Below are positions 9,012-18,151 of a DNA stretch of 64,000 bases, one piece after another. Below the pieces are notes generated by a model, which had not been told where the DNA came from, made no database searches, and saw only the letters and a program-made list of their open reading frames with translations. This stretch comes from Gammaproteobacteria bacterium. Lineage in GTDB: Bacteria; Pseudomonadota; Gammaproteobacteria; SURF-13. The stretch covers positions 203,046-267,045 of the forward strand of contig JAUXUQ010000001.1 in the NCBI GenBank assembly GCA_030680605.1, in the 5' to 3' direction. The first letter of the stretch is position 1, and each line of letters begins with the position of its first letter. Both the position numbers and the translations under genes were made by a program.

Positions 9012-9338
9012 GCGTCCTCTACCCTCAAAATCGGCCCACGTGCCCAGACGGCAAGAGCCTGAAAATCCCAGCATTGTACGCCAAAAATACACCCCAAGGA
9101 AGAGCCTGCGACTGCCCCCCCTGCGGCATCATGGCTTAGCAGGTTGTTGAGAAGCAGCCTGCGTGCAGCCCAGGGATGGGCCGCCATTTTTCAAACACGC
9201 TGCAGGGGTTTGAGAAATGGCGCAAAGCGAAAATGACCTTTTTCGCTCTTACCGACTGCCATGGCGGCATTCGGCATGTCGCTGCGTTCCGCCGTTGCGG
9301 GTGCGCAGGGAAAGTATGGGCGGATGCGGCGATCTCAT
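9012..9338. repeat. Intergenic gap with a structured repeat-like segment
   Basis: No gene is visible in these 327 bases. They hold a 14-bp inverted repeat with one mismatch and an 11-nt loop (GCCATTTTTCAAAC at 9183-9196, GTTTGAGAAATGGC at 9208-9221). A second 8-bp inverted repeat follows (AGCGAAAA at 9226-9233, TTTTCGCT at 9240-9247). The segment from about 9131 (AGCAGGTTGTTGAGAAGCAG) onward looks like a dispersed intergenic element. It may also end the chemosensory operon and carry the rpsP promoter. I saw no second copy in the window. Confidence 0.5.
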
Positions 9339-12314
9339 TCAGGTGCCCGGCAGCGCTTTCTTTTCTCGCAAAAACTGCTCTATCTGCTCCGCCGGAACCG
9401 CTGGAGTGAGCAAGTACCCCTGCATCTCGTCGCATTTGAGCAGCCTCAGCAAATTCGCCTGCTCCTCGGTCTCCACGCCTTCTGCAATCACCCGCAGTTT
9501 CAGGGAATGCGCCAGGGAAATGATGGCGGAGACGATGCTCAGGTCATCAGCGTTGCTGGTCATGTTTATGATGAACGCCCGGTCGATCTTCAAGGCGTTG
9601 ACAGGCAGCTTGGCGATATAGCTGAGCGAGGAGTAGCCGGTGCCGAAGTCGTCGATCGCGATCTCGATGCCCATCTCCCGAATGCCCCGGAGCTTTTGGA
9701 TATTGGCCTCTATGTCTTGCATGACCAGACTCTCGGTTATCTCGAGTTCCAGCCTGCCGGCCACATCTCCGTCACCCTTCACCACGCGCTCCATCATGCT
9801 GACGAAATCTTTCTGTTGTAACTGAACCGGAGAGACATTGACGGCGATCCTTGGAGATCGCAGCCCTTTCGTCTGCCACACCAGAGAATCCGATACCGCT
9901 TTTTCCAAGGCCCACTGACCTGCCTCTATAATCATTCCGGTTTCTTCGAGCAAGGGAATGAACTTCATCGGCGGCACCAGGCCGGTTTCAGGATCGTTCC
10001 AGCGCAGCAGCGCCTCCAACCCGCAAATCCGCCCGTTCTTGAGATTGACCTTGGGCTGGTAATGCAGCACCAGTTGTTCCTGTTCCAGCGCCCGGCGCAG
10101 CTTGTTTTCGAGCGTCAGCTTCTCGGCAGCGCGGGCATTGAACTCAGGAGCGTAAAACAGGTACCTGTCGCCGGAAAGCTTGGCTTTTCCCAGCGCCGCA
10201 TCGGCATTGCGTAACAGGGTCTCGGCGTCCTCGCCGTCGGTGGGATAACACGATACCCCTATCCTCGCCGAAACGTGCAGCTCCTGCCCACCGATCAGGA
10301 ACGACTGATCCCGAATCGCCGACAACATACGTTCCAGGACATGAACGATGTTTACTTTTTCATCATGGCGGCGGGAGACGATGCCGAAGTAGTCGGCTGA
10401 AAAATGGGCAAGGATGTCCGTTCCACCGAGCACTCCCTGCAGCCGCTGCGCGACCTGGCGCAACAGATCGTCGCCAACCTGCCGGCCCAGGGTTTCATTG
10501 ATGCTCCTGAATCGATTGAGGTTGAACATGACTACGGGAAATACTTTATGATCACGGTATGCGGCGCCGATTCGCTGTTCGACCCGATCCTGGAGCAGCG
10601 CCCGATTCGGCAGGCCGGTAATCACATCATAGTAGGCGAGATAATTAAGCCTCTCCTCCTTTTCGAGCTTATCCATGGTGAATGAAATGTCGCCCGCCAT
10701 CTCGACCAGCAGCCGCATCTCCTCTTCGTCGAAAACACCCGCTTCCGGCGCATAGAGCACGAACACGCCGACCGGCCGCCCCTCTACAATCAGCGGAAAC
10801 ACTGCCACGGAGCGATAACCGCGGCTCAATGCCTCGTTACACAAGATATTCATGCGATCATCCGATGCGATATCGTTGCAGATCACCGGCTTCGCCTGTG
10901 TGATCGCCTCCGCCGTCAACCGGCAGTTTCCAGGGGTATCGGCCGCGGCGGTCAGGTTGATCTGATCCAGATACCCGTCGTCGCGGCCTGCTCTGGCGAC
11001 CGGCGTGACCTGCTGCGTGTCCACGTCAAACGTGCCCATCCACGCGAACGTGAACTGGCCATGCTTCACCGCGATGCGGCAGGCTTCGTCGAACAGTTCC
11101 TGAGGCTCGCGAACACGCACAATCGTCGTGTTGATGCCACTCAGAACTGCGTACACGCGGTTGAGGCGCATGACCCTGGCCTCCGCGCGCTTGCGCTCCT
11201 CGATCTCTGCAGTGAGGGCTGCGGTACGCTGTTCCACCAGGCTTTCCAGGTGCTCGTGCAGCCGGGCGCGCTCCAAGGCGATGGCGACCTGGTTGCCCAC
11301 GCCGTGCAGCGTTCTCAGGTCGTCTTCATCGAACAGCGTTTCGTCGGCGCCGACCAGGTTCATGATTCCCAGACGGCGGTCGCCGATCCACAGCGGAACG
11401 CTGGCATGGTAACGCAGGCCGTGCGCCTCGCCGTTTATCCTGCGTAGCCGCTCGCATTCCATAATATTGGTTGCGCCGTCGAGCTGGCCGGAAAGGAACT
11501 GGCGCCGGCACAGGCAATCGCCCTCGAACGCCCCGGTCGCCTCTAGCGCGGGAGGCAGGTTGCGCGCGGCCGCGATGCGGAAACCGGTATCGTTTTCGTG
11601 CAGGACGATCCAGCCGGCGCGGACACCGGGCAGATCCAACGCCCGCTCCAGCGCTTTATTGGCCACCTCATGCTCGGTGGCCGCGGCGTTTAAACCCGCC
11701 GCGACGCGGTATAGCCCGCTGAGTGACTGGTTGGAGTGCGCGAGCTCGCGCTGCCGTGTTTTGAGTTCCTCATTGAGGTGAACCGCCTCCTCGTAAATCG
11801 AAATCAGCAGATCCACGATCTGCTGGCGCTCGGCGGTGATGAAATGTTTCTGGCCGCCCAGCAGGATCTCCACCCCCATCTGCATCTTTTGATTCTTGCG
11901 CAGCTCGCAGTTCATCAGGATGTAATCAATGCGCGCGAGCAGGTATTTTTTGTCGTACGGCTTGCGGATAAAGTTGTCTGCACCGCACTCCAGGCCCTTC
12001 ATGACGTCCTGCACGCCGACAAGCGAGGTCACCAGGATCACCGGAACATCCTTCAGCTTCTTGTCTGACTTGATGGTCTTGCACAGGGTATAGCCGTCCA
12101 TCCGCGGCATGACGATGTCGCTGATGACCAGCGCCGGCTTGCGCCGGCGCGCTTCGGCAAGCGCCTGCTCGCCGTCGGCCGCGTGGGTGACATGGAAATC
12201 GCGCTCTTCGAGCAGATGTGTGAGCTGCTCGGCCTGCGTGGGGCTGTCCTCGACGATCAGGACTTTCGTTCTTTGCCGCTCGGATTTCTTACCCGATCTT
12301 GGTTTGGCGTTCAT
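9339..12314 (-). CDS. Response regulator with REC-GAF-GAF-degenerate GGDEF-EAL domains
   Basis: Probable output of the adjacent chemosensory operon, acting on c-di-GMP. The 991-residue protein starts at the ATG at 12314, with AAGGAGG 9 nt upstream; the GTG at 12323 would touch that ribosome site. Domains: REC (about 15-140; D66 in SDIVMPRMDGY, K in FIRKPYD), a helical linker, two GAF domains (about 200-350 and 390-550), GGDEF (about 565-720) and EAL (about 730-985). The GGDEF signature is replaced by SADYF, and the metal-binding DLD is NLN (FNLNRF), so cyclase activity is unlikely. The EAL domain keeps LEALLRW, NVSPVQL, ELEITES, AIDDFGTGYSSL, LKIDRAFI and AEGVETEEQ, so phosphodiesterase activity is likely. 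Last gene of the operon. Confidence 0.92.
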   Translation of the reverse strand: MNAKPRSGKKSERQRTKVLIVEDSPTQAEQLTHLLEERDFHVTHAADGEQALAEARRRKPALVISDIVMPRMDGYTLCKTIKSDKKLKDVPVILVTSLVGVQDVMKGLECGADNFIRKPYDKKYLLARIDYILMNCELRKNQKMQMGVEILLGGQKHFITAERQQIVDLLISIYEEAVHLNEELKTRQRELAHSNQSLSGLYRVAAGLNAAATEHEVANKALERALDLPGVRAGWIVLHENDTGFRIAAARNLPPALEATGAFEGDCLCRRQFLSGQLDGATNIMECERLRRINGEAHGLRYHASVPLWIGDRRLGIMNLVGADETLFDEDDLRTLHGVGNQVAIALERARLHEHLESLVEQRTAALTAEIEERKRAEARVMRLNRVYAVLSGINTTIVRVREPQELFDEACRIAVKHGQFTFAWMGTFDVDTQQVTPVARAGRDDGYLDQINLTAAADTPGNCRLTAEAITQAKPVICNDIASDDRMNILCNEALSRGYRSVAVFPLIVEGRPVGVFVLYAPEAGVFDEEEMRLLVEMAGDISFTMDKLEKEERLNYLAYYDVITGLPNRALLQDRVEQRIGAAYRDHKVFPVVMFNLNRFRSINETLGRQVGDDLLRQVAQRLQGVLGGTDILAHFSADYFGIVSRRHDEKVNIVHVLERMLSAIRDQSFLIGGQELHVSARIGVSCYPTDGEDAETLLRNADAALGKAKLSGDRYLFYAPEFNARAAEKLTLENKLRRALEQEQLVLHYQPKVNLKNGRICGLEALLRWNDPETGLVPPMKFIPLLEETGMIIEAGQWALEKAVSDSLVWQTKGLRSPRIAVNVSPVQLQQKDFVSMMERVVKGDGDVAGRLELEITESLVMQDIEANIQKLRGIREMGIEIAIDDFGTGYSSLSYIAKLPVNALKIDRAFIINMTSNADDLSIVSAIISLAHSLKLRVIAEGVETEEQANLLRLLKCDEMQGYLLTPAVPAEQIEQFLREKKALPGT

Positions 12315-12356
12315 GTCCCGCACCCTCCTTATTTTTATTGCGTTCCGGTGGCCACT

Positions 12357-13418
12357 TCATCTTTTCTTCACCAGGCCGGTCAGCGCGGCGGCGATCCGCT
12401 CCGGCGCCAGCACGTGCACCGCTGCCTCGAGGCGGATCGCCTCGCCCGGCATGCCGTGAACGATCGAGCTCTGCGCGTCCTGTGCGATTGTGACGGCGCC
12501 GCGCTCTTTCATCAGCCTCAGTTCTTCCGCGCCGTCTTTTCCCATGCCGGTGAGCAGCACACCGGCCGCGTTGCGGCCGTACGCTTCGGCAACGGTGCGA
12601 AATAAACAGGATACCGACGGGCAATGGTTGTTTTCCGTTTCATCCTGGCTCAGGACGATGATTCCGCCGCGCCGCACCCCCATCTGAAATCCGTCCGGCG
12701 CGATATAAACCTGTCCCGGCTGAAGCGTCTCGCCGTGGCCGGCGATACGCACCGGCAGCGCGCATGATCCGGCCAGCCATTCCACCAGCCCTTGCAGAAA
12801 TCCGGGCGCGATGTGCTGCACCACCAGCACCGGCGCCGGAAAATCTTCGGGAAGCCCGGACAGAACTGTCTGCAGCGCCTGCGGCCCACCGGTGGATGCG
12901 CCGATGGCGACGATACCTATCCTGGCCGGGGCGCGTTCGACACCCGCTGCCCCCGCCGGGGATGGCCGTGTGGTCGCGGCGGTGACCGGCCGGGCCCAGC
13001 GTTTCACCACCTTCACTTCCGACATCAGTTTCACGGTCTGAACCAGTTCCTTCGCCGTGGCCTCGTACATCGGGTGTCCGATGCCGTTTGGCCTCGGAAT
13101 CACCGTCAGCGCACCCATCTCCAGGGCGCGGAAGGTCGTGGCCACTTCGTCGCCGGTGCTGCTTCCGCTTATGATGATGATGGGCACGGGATACGTTTCC
13201 ATGATCCGGCGCGTGGCCTCAAAGCCGTCCATCTTCGGCATGTGGATGTCCATGGTGATGAGGTCCGGCTTCTTTTTCCTTATCTGCTCCAGCGCCTCCT
13301 CACCATTGGCTGCGGTTCCGATCACGCGAATCTTCGGATCCGAACTGAGCGTATGAACCAGGAACTCCCGTATCACCGGAGAGTCTTCCACAACCAGGAC
13401 ATCGATCATTCCTTTCAT
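12357..13418 (-). CDS. cheB: Chemotaxis protein-glutamate methylesterase CheB
   Basis: Removes methyl groups from (and deamidates) receptor glutamates, giving adaptation. 353 residues: REC domain (1-120; phosphoacceptor D57 in TMDIHMPKMDG), a linker rich in Ala/Pro/Thr (about 140-165) and a CheB esterase domain (167-350). The esterase triad is visible: S175 in GASTGGPQ, H202 in VQHIAPGF and D295 in GMGKDGAEE. The start ATG overlaps the cheA stop (ATGA), which indicates translational coupling. In Wsp-type systems this is the WspF position, where loss-of-function mutations lock the system on. Confidence 0.95.
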   Translation of the reverse strand: MKGMIDVLVVEDSPVIREFLVHTLSSDPKIRVIGTAANGEEALEQIRKKKPDLITMDIHMPKMDGFEATRRIMETYPVPIIIISGSSTGDEVATTFRALEMGALTVIPRPNGIGHPMYEATAKELVQTVKLMSEVKVVKRWARPVTAATTRPSPAGAAGVERAPARIGIVAIGASTGGPQALQTVLSGLPEDFPAPVLVVQHIAPGFLQGLVEWLAGSCALPVRIAGHGETLQPGQVYIAPDGFQMGVRRGGIIVLSQDETENNHCPSVSCLFRTVAEAYGRNAAGVLLTGMGKDGAEELRLMKERGAVTIAQDAQSSIVHGMPGEAIRLEAAVHVLAPERIAAALTGLVKKR

Positions 13419-15751
13419 ATGAGCCTTTTCACAACCTCCAGCAGGTTGCTCTGATCGAAACTGCTTTTCACGATATAGGCGTTGGCGCCGGCGTCAATCC
13501 CGCGCTCGCGATGTTCGCGCGATTCCAGCGCCGTGACCAGCACCACCGGCAATTCCGGCAGGTTCTTGTCCGCGCGTATCTTCGCCGTGAGATCGAACCC
13601 GTCCATTCTCGGCATCTCCACGTCCGACACCACCAGATCGAACTTCTCGGTTTTGAGCAAGGCGAACGCCTCAGCGCCGTCCACCGCCGTCCTGACATCG
13701 TAGCCGGCAGCCTCCAGAATATTCTTCACCAGTGTCCTGGCGGTAATGGAATCCTCCGCTACCAGAATGGTTTTTCTCTGAGCGGGCGTCTCCGCGGCGG
13801 CGACCGCGACCGGCGCGGCGGCGATCTTCACGGCTGACCTCATCAGGTCAGAGATGTTGAGGATCGGCACTACCCTGCCGGTACCGAGCACGGTGGCGCC
13901 GGCGATGTTGCGCACGCGCGCAAGCTGCGCGCCGAGGCCCTTGACCAGTATCTCCTGTTCGCCCTGAACGGCATCTACCATGAACGCGATGCGCTCTGCT
14001 CCCAGGCCGAGAATGACCGCCGCCGCGCCCGATGCCCCACCCTGTTTCGCGGCGCGGCGCGGGAGTTCCAGCACGTCCGCCAGCCGTACCAGCGCAAGTG
14101 TCCGCCCGTGGAGCTGAATTGTTTCGCGGTTCTCCACCGTCTTGATGTCGTCTCCCCGCACCCTCACCACCCGCTCGACGCTGGCGGCGGGAACAACGAA
14201 CACGCGCTCACCCGCCTGCACCAGCAGTCCGCGGAAGGTGGCGAGCGTCAGCGGCAGAGCAATCCGGAATGACGTGCCGCCATCGGACCGGCTTTCCACG
14301 GAGATAGCGCCGCCCAATCTCTCCACCTTTTCGCGCACGATGGCGAGACCCAGCCCCCGGCCGGAGATATCCGTGATGATCGGACTGGTGGATACACCTG
14401 AGCGGAAGATGAGAGACAGCGTATCCGGTTCAGTCAATTTCTCCGCGTCCTCCTGCGTGATGACGCCATGCTTGACCGCGGCGGATCTGACCTTTGCCGC
14501 GTCAATGCCCGCCCCGTCGTCGGAAACAAGGATGTCAATCTTGCCGCCGTTCTTTTGCGCGATGGCGATGGAGAGTTGCCCGCGTGAGGACTTGCCCTTG
14601 CGCTGCCGCTGCGCCGGATCCTCGATCCCGTGATCTATGCTGTTGCGCACCAGGTGGATCAGCGGGTCCTTCATCTCCTCCAGGATGCGCTTGTCAATCT
14701 CGATCTCCGCCCCCTGGACCAGCAGTTCCGCTTCCTTGCGCCTGTCGCGCGAGAGGTCGCGCACCAGTTTCGGGAAAATCTCCAGCAGCGACGCGAACGG
14801 GAGCATCAATATCTTCTTCATGTCGCCGAGGAGGTTGTCCACCATCCCGCCCAGCATGCGGTGATCCTGCTCAACCGCCTTCATCAATAGCGACACCCTG
14901 TTGTCGAACGACTTGCCAAGGAGATCGCCGCGCTCCAGGGCCTCGACGAGCTGATTCATCCCCGTTCGCTTTTTCTCCATGCCGTCCGGTTTTCCGTTGC
15001 GTCCGCCGTTTTTTTCCAGCGCGCGCTGAACGCCGCGCGCGTCGCGATACGCCTTGGCACATTCCTTTGTCCATATCTTCAGCGCGCCGCCGAGCGCCCG
15101 CAGATCCGCGGTGCGCTGGCCGACGGCGTGTTTCAGTGACAGTAATTCTTCGGTCTGGAGTAGAAGCGTATCGAGCTTGGCGGTCGCTACCCGGACGGTT
15201 TCAGCTTTCTCTGTTGGTTTTTTCTTCAGCGGGACGACGGCGGGAACCGCGTTCGCTGTCCCCGCTGCCGGCGGCGGGACTTCGGCTTTTTTCCTTGTTG
15301 GCTTTTTCTTGCCGGGACGCTGTACCTGCGGCGCAACGGCGTCCTTCTGCGCGCGTTTGAGCAATGTCTTGAGGTTCGCGATGCGGCTGTCGTCGAAATT
15401 TGTCTGTCCCGCCGTAGCGGAGGCAAGCATCGCGCCGAGGCTGTCCACCACTTGATGCAGAACATCGAACAGGTCAGCCGATAAACCGATGTTGCGGTTT
15501 TTCAGCCCGGCCAGAACGTCTTCCAGCGACTGGCAGACCGACTCGATCGGCAACAGATTCACCGCCCGCGCCGCGCCTTTCAGGCTGTGTGCCTCCCGGA
15601 ACAGGGTCTCAACCAGGCTCTGCCGTTCGTCCGCGCCGGGCGAGTCTTCCAGCGCCACTAGCAGGGAGGACATGGCACTGAAGTGTTCTTCCGCCTCGAG
15701 CTTGAACGTCGCGAGAAGCTTTTTCAGGAAATCGTCGTTTTTATTGGCCAT
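13415..15751 (-). CDS. cheA: Hybrid chemotaxis histidine kinase CheA with C-terminal receiver
   Basis: Central kinase of the array. 778 residues: N-terminal Hpt domain with H55 in REAHSLKGAAR; a Lys/Pro-rich linker (about 140-190) in place of a clear P2 domain; a dimerisation region; HATPase_c with LVRNSIDHGIEDP, SDDGAGID and ISGRGLGLAIV; a CheW-like P5 domain (about 510-640); and a C-terminal REC domain (about 655-778) with D710 in SDVEMPRMDG. CheA-REC hybrids are typical of Wsp, Frz, Chp and other non-flagellar systems. The receiver may act as a phosphate sink or relay. The stop overlaps the cheB start. Confidence 0.95.
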   Translation of the reverse strand: MANKNDDFLKKLLATFKLEAEEHFSAMSSLLVALEDSPGADERQSLVETLFREAHSLKGAARAVNLLPIESVCQSLEDVLAGLKNRNIGLSADLFDVLHQVVDSLGAMLASATAGQTNFDDSRIANLKTLLKRAQKDAVAPQVQRPGKKKPTRKKAEVPPPAAGTANAVPAVVPLKKKPTEKAETVRVATAKLDTLLLQTEELLSLKHAVGQRTADLRALGGALKIWTKECAKAYRDARGVQRALEKNGGRNGKPDGMEKKRTGMNQLVEALERGDLLGKSFDNRVSLLMKAVEQDHRMLGGMVDNLLGDMKKILMLPFASLLEIFPKLVRDLSRDRRKEAELLVQGAEIEIDKRILEEMKDPLIHLVRNSIDHGIEDPAQRQRKGKSSRGQLSIAIAQKNGGKIDILVSDDGAGIDAAKVRSAAVKHGVITQEDAEKLTEPDTLSLIFRSGVSTSPIITDISGRGLGLAIVREKVERLGGAISVESRSDGGTSFRIALPLTLATFRGLLVQAGERVFVVPAASVERVVRVRGDDIKTVENRETIQLHGRTLALVRLADVLELPRRAAKQGGASGAAAVILGLGAERIAFMVDAVQGEQEILVKGLGAQLARVRNIAGATVLGTGRVVPILNISDLMRSAVKIAAAPVAVAAAETPAQRKTILVAEDSITARTLVKNILEAAGYDVRTAVDGAEAFALLKTEKFDLVVSDVEMPRMDGFDLTAKIRADKNLPELPVVLVTALESREHRERGIDAGANAYIVKSSFDQSNLLEVVKRLI

Positions 15752-15780
15752 AGCCTTGTTCCGATCCGGGGGGGCAATAG

Positions 15781-17418
15781 TCAGCCTCTTTGGCTACCGA
15801 TCATGGATCTCAGCTTCTGCCCCAGTTCATGCAGGCCGTGCGCGGCGGTCTCGGCCTGCTTGGTGCCCGCCATGTTCTGGAGGCTCGCCTGCTTGATGTT
15901 GTCCATGGCCAGGGCCACCTGATCCATGCCCACCATCTGCTGCTGGCTCGAGGCCGCGATCTGCGTGGCGGCCTGGGCGGCCTCGGTGATGCTGTCGGCG
16001 AGCAACCGGATGGACTCGCCGGCCTCCGCCGACTGTTTCACGCCAATCTCCACCGCCTTGCTGCCCTGCTCGGTCGCCATGACCGCGACGCCGGTCGCCT
16101 TCTGGATGTCGCCCAAGATCGCGCGCACCTGACCCGTGGCCTGCTTGGACTGTTCCGCCAGGCTCTTGATCTCCTGGGCCACCACCGCGAAACCCGCGCC
16201 GTGCTCGCCCGCCTTGGCCGCCTCGATCGAGGCGTTGACGGCGAGCAGGTTCGATTGCTCCGCCAGGTCGTTGACCGTGGCGGTGATCTCGCCGATGGCC
16301 TGGCTTTGCTCGCTCAGGCGCACGATGCTCTCGGCGACGGATTCCATCTGCTCGCGGATGCGGCTCATACCCTCGATCAGTTCGTCCACGGACTTGCGCC
16401 CGCCGTGCGACACCTGCGCCGCCCTTTGCGCACCCTCCGAGACCTGCTTCGCCTTCTGGCTGGCGACCTGCGCCGTCTGCTTCACCTCCTCGACGGTCGT
16501 GGTGGTCTCGCTCACGGCGGTGGCGGTCTCGGCAGCACCGGCGGCCACCTGGGTGGTGGACGCCAATATCTCGCTGGAGGAGGAAGCGAGGACGTTGATG
16601 CCTTCTTTCATCTCCCGGTTCATCTCACGCAGACCTTCCACCATGCGGCGGAACGCCTGCGCCAGGACACCGACCTCATCGGTCCGGTTATCCGCCCGCA
16701 CGTTGACCGTGAGGTCACCGGAAGCCACCCGTTCGGCAACCCCCACGATCTCCCGCAGAGGTCCGGCAATGACCCGGGTCAGAAACCACACCATCATGAT
16801 GCCCAGCAGCAGCGCGGCTACGCCGACCAGCGCGAAGATGCGCAGGGTTTCACTCGCCCTGAGTTCTGCCTGTGCGACATTGGCCTGGGCCTGCTTTTCG
16901 GCGTCGCTTGTCAGCTCCTGGGCGATGGCGCGCATTTTCCGGTAGCGTTCCGCCTGCACGCCGAAGACCAACTCCATCACCTCGCTGGTCTTGCCGGCAT
17001 AGATCAGGGGGATGAGTTGTGCGTCCATCGCCTGAACGAAGCTATCCAAGGGTGCCTTGAGCTCCTCAATCCGGCCAAGCAACTGCGGATTGTTGCGGTT
17101 GCGCGCAAGCAGTTGCTGCATGGCCGTGTCTATCTCCTTGGTCCGGCTCTTGACGTCCTGATGCCATGTCTCCTGCTCGGACCGCGCGCTCACCAGTATC
17201 ATGTCCAGCAGCGCTGCGCGCATGCCATTAATATTGGATCTGACGGCATAGAGATTCATGGCATTGGCGAAGTCCTCCTCATACAGGTTTTTCTGTGTTT
17301 GCTGGATGGCGCTGATGCCGCTGTAGGCGGTGAAGATCGCGGCCGCCAGGAAAACGACCATCAGCCCGAAACCGAGCAAGAGCTTGACGCGCGTGGTGAG
17401 ATCTAAAAACCATTTCAT
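15781..17418 (-). CDS. Methyl-accepting chemotaxis protein
   Basis: Transmembrane receptor feeding CheA. 545 residues from the ATG at 17418, which has GAGGG a few bases upstream; a TTG 21 nt earlier is less likely. TM1 is about 8-30, followed by a four-helix-bundle periplasmic sensor (about 32-185), TM2 (about 190-212), HAMP (about 213-265) and the signalling domain with hairpin tip LAEQSNLLAVNASIEAAKAG. There is no C-terminal NWETF-type pentapeptide for CheR docking. That fits a CheR whose TPR repeats rather than a tethered peptide may provide docking. WspA-type receptors have the same layout. Confidence 0.94.
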   Translation of the reverse strand: MKWFLDLTTRVKLLLGFGLMVVFLAAAIFTAYSGISAIQQTQKNLYEEDFANAMNLYAVRSNINGMRAALLDMILVSARSEQETWHQDVKSRTKEIDTAMQQLLARNRNNPQLLGRIEELKAPLDSFVQAMDAQLIPLIYAGKTSEVMELVFGVQAERYRKMRAIAQELTSDAEKQAQANVAQAELRASETLRIFALVGVAALLLGIMMVWFLTRVIAGPLREIVGVAERVASGDLTVNVRADNRTDEVGVLAQAFRRMVEGLREMNREMKEGINVLASSSSEILASTTQVAAGAAETATAVSETTTTVEEVKQTAQVASQKAKQVSEGAQRAAQVSHGGRKSVDELIEGMSRIREQMESVAESIVRLSEQSQAIGEITATVNDLAEQSNLLAVNASIEAAKAGEHGAGFAVVAQEIKSLAEQSKQATGQVRAILGDIQKATGVAVMATEQGSKAVEIGVKQSAEAGESIRLLADSITEAAQAATQIAASSQQQMVGMDQVALAMDNIKQASLQNMAGTKQAETAAHGLHELGQKLRSMIGSQRG

Positions 17419-17512
17419 GGCGGTTCCCTCGTTTTTCAATTACGGATTTCGGATTGCGGATTCGATCCTTCATGGCATGCGTGTTCTTTTTTATTCCGCG
17501 TTCCGCACTTTC

Positions 17513-18151
17513 CTATGCTTCCACTTCCTCCTGCACGATGATCTTTCTGTCCGATAACAGCTTCGCGGCGTCCAGGATCACCACGCGTTCCTTCGTCACT
17601 CCGGTGAGATAGTCTTCCCGGATGCCCGTCAGTGTCGGCAGCGATGGTTGAATCTCTTTGCGCGAAATTGAGCGCACGCCGAGAATGGCATCCGCCAGGA
17701 TGCCGAGCTCCATTCCCCGCGACCTGACGATGATGACCTTGTTGAGATCGGTCAGACCCTTCTGCGGAAGATCGAAGAACTTCTTGATGTCCAGAACCGA
17801 GAGTATCTGGCCGCGGATGTTGATGATGCCGAGGACAAACGCGGGCGTGCACGGCAGCGGCGTGAGTTCCTTGAGCGGATGGATCTCGCGCACATAGGAC
17901 GATTCGATGCCGTACCTTTCATACGCCAGCAGGAATTCCACGATCTCGATCTGCTCTCCGGCGGCCTCCCGCGCAGGCGGCTCTTGCGCGGCGGCCTTGG
18001 CCCGCGCCCTGAGGATTTTCTTCTGTTCCGCCGGGGCGGGCGTCCATCCCTTATCCGTCATCGCCTGCGCCTCCGTCAGGCGGCGACGGACGGCATCCCA
18101 GTCAACAGCGGTTGTTTTTTTCCTGGGCGGGGCCGTCTTGCTGTCTTTCAT
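17513..18151 (-). CDS. CheW-like coupling protein with N-terminal extension
   Basis: Couples receptor to CheA. 212 residues: an N-terminal charged extension of about 70 residues (Lys/Arg/Ala-rich, probably disordered), then a CheW domain (about 72-205; IEIVEFLLAYERYGIE, FVLGIINIRGQILSVLDIKKFF). It corresponds by position and content to WspD. The start overlaps the cheR stop by 4 nt (ATGA). The 94-nt gap to the MCP gene carries short CGGATT-type repeats and no gene. Confidence 0.9.
   Translation of the reverse strand: MKDSKTAPPRKKTTAVDWDAVRRRLTEAQAMTDKGWTPAPAEQKKILRARAKAAAQEPPAREAAGEQIEIVEFLLAYERYGIESSYVREIHPLKELTPLPCTPAFVLGIINIRGQILSVLDIKKFFDLPQKGLTDLNKVIIVRSRGMELGILADAILGVRSISRKEIQPSLPTLTGIREDYLTGVTKERVVILDAAKLLSDRKIIVQEEVEA

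Noticed and set aside
14494-15360. 288-codon open frame on the plus strand
   Set aside because: Antisense to cheA, very Arg/Pro/Cys-rich, typical of GC-rich shadow frames.
15790-17406. 538-codon open frame on the plus strand
   Set aside because: It is the antisense shadow of the MCP gene, which has clear domains. The shadow protein is low-complexity Leu/Arg/His/Gly with no family match.
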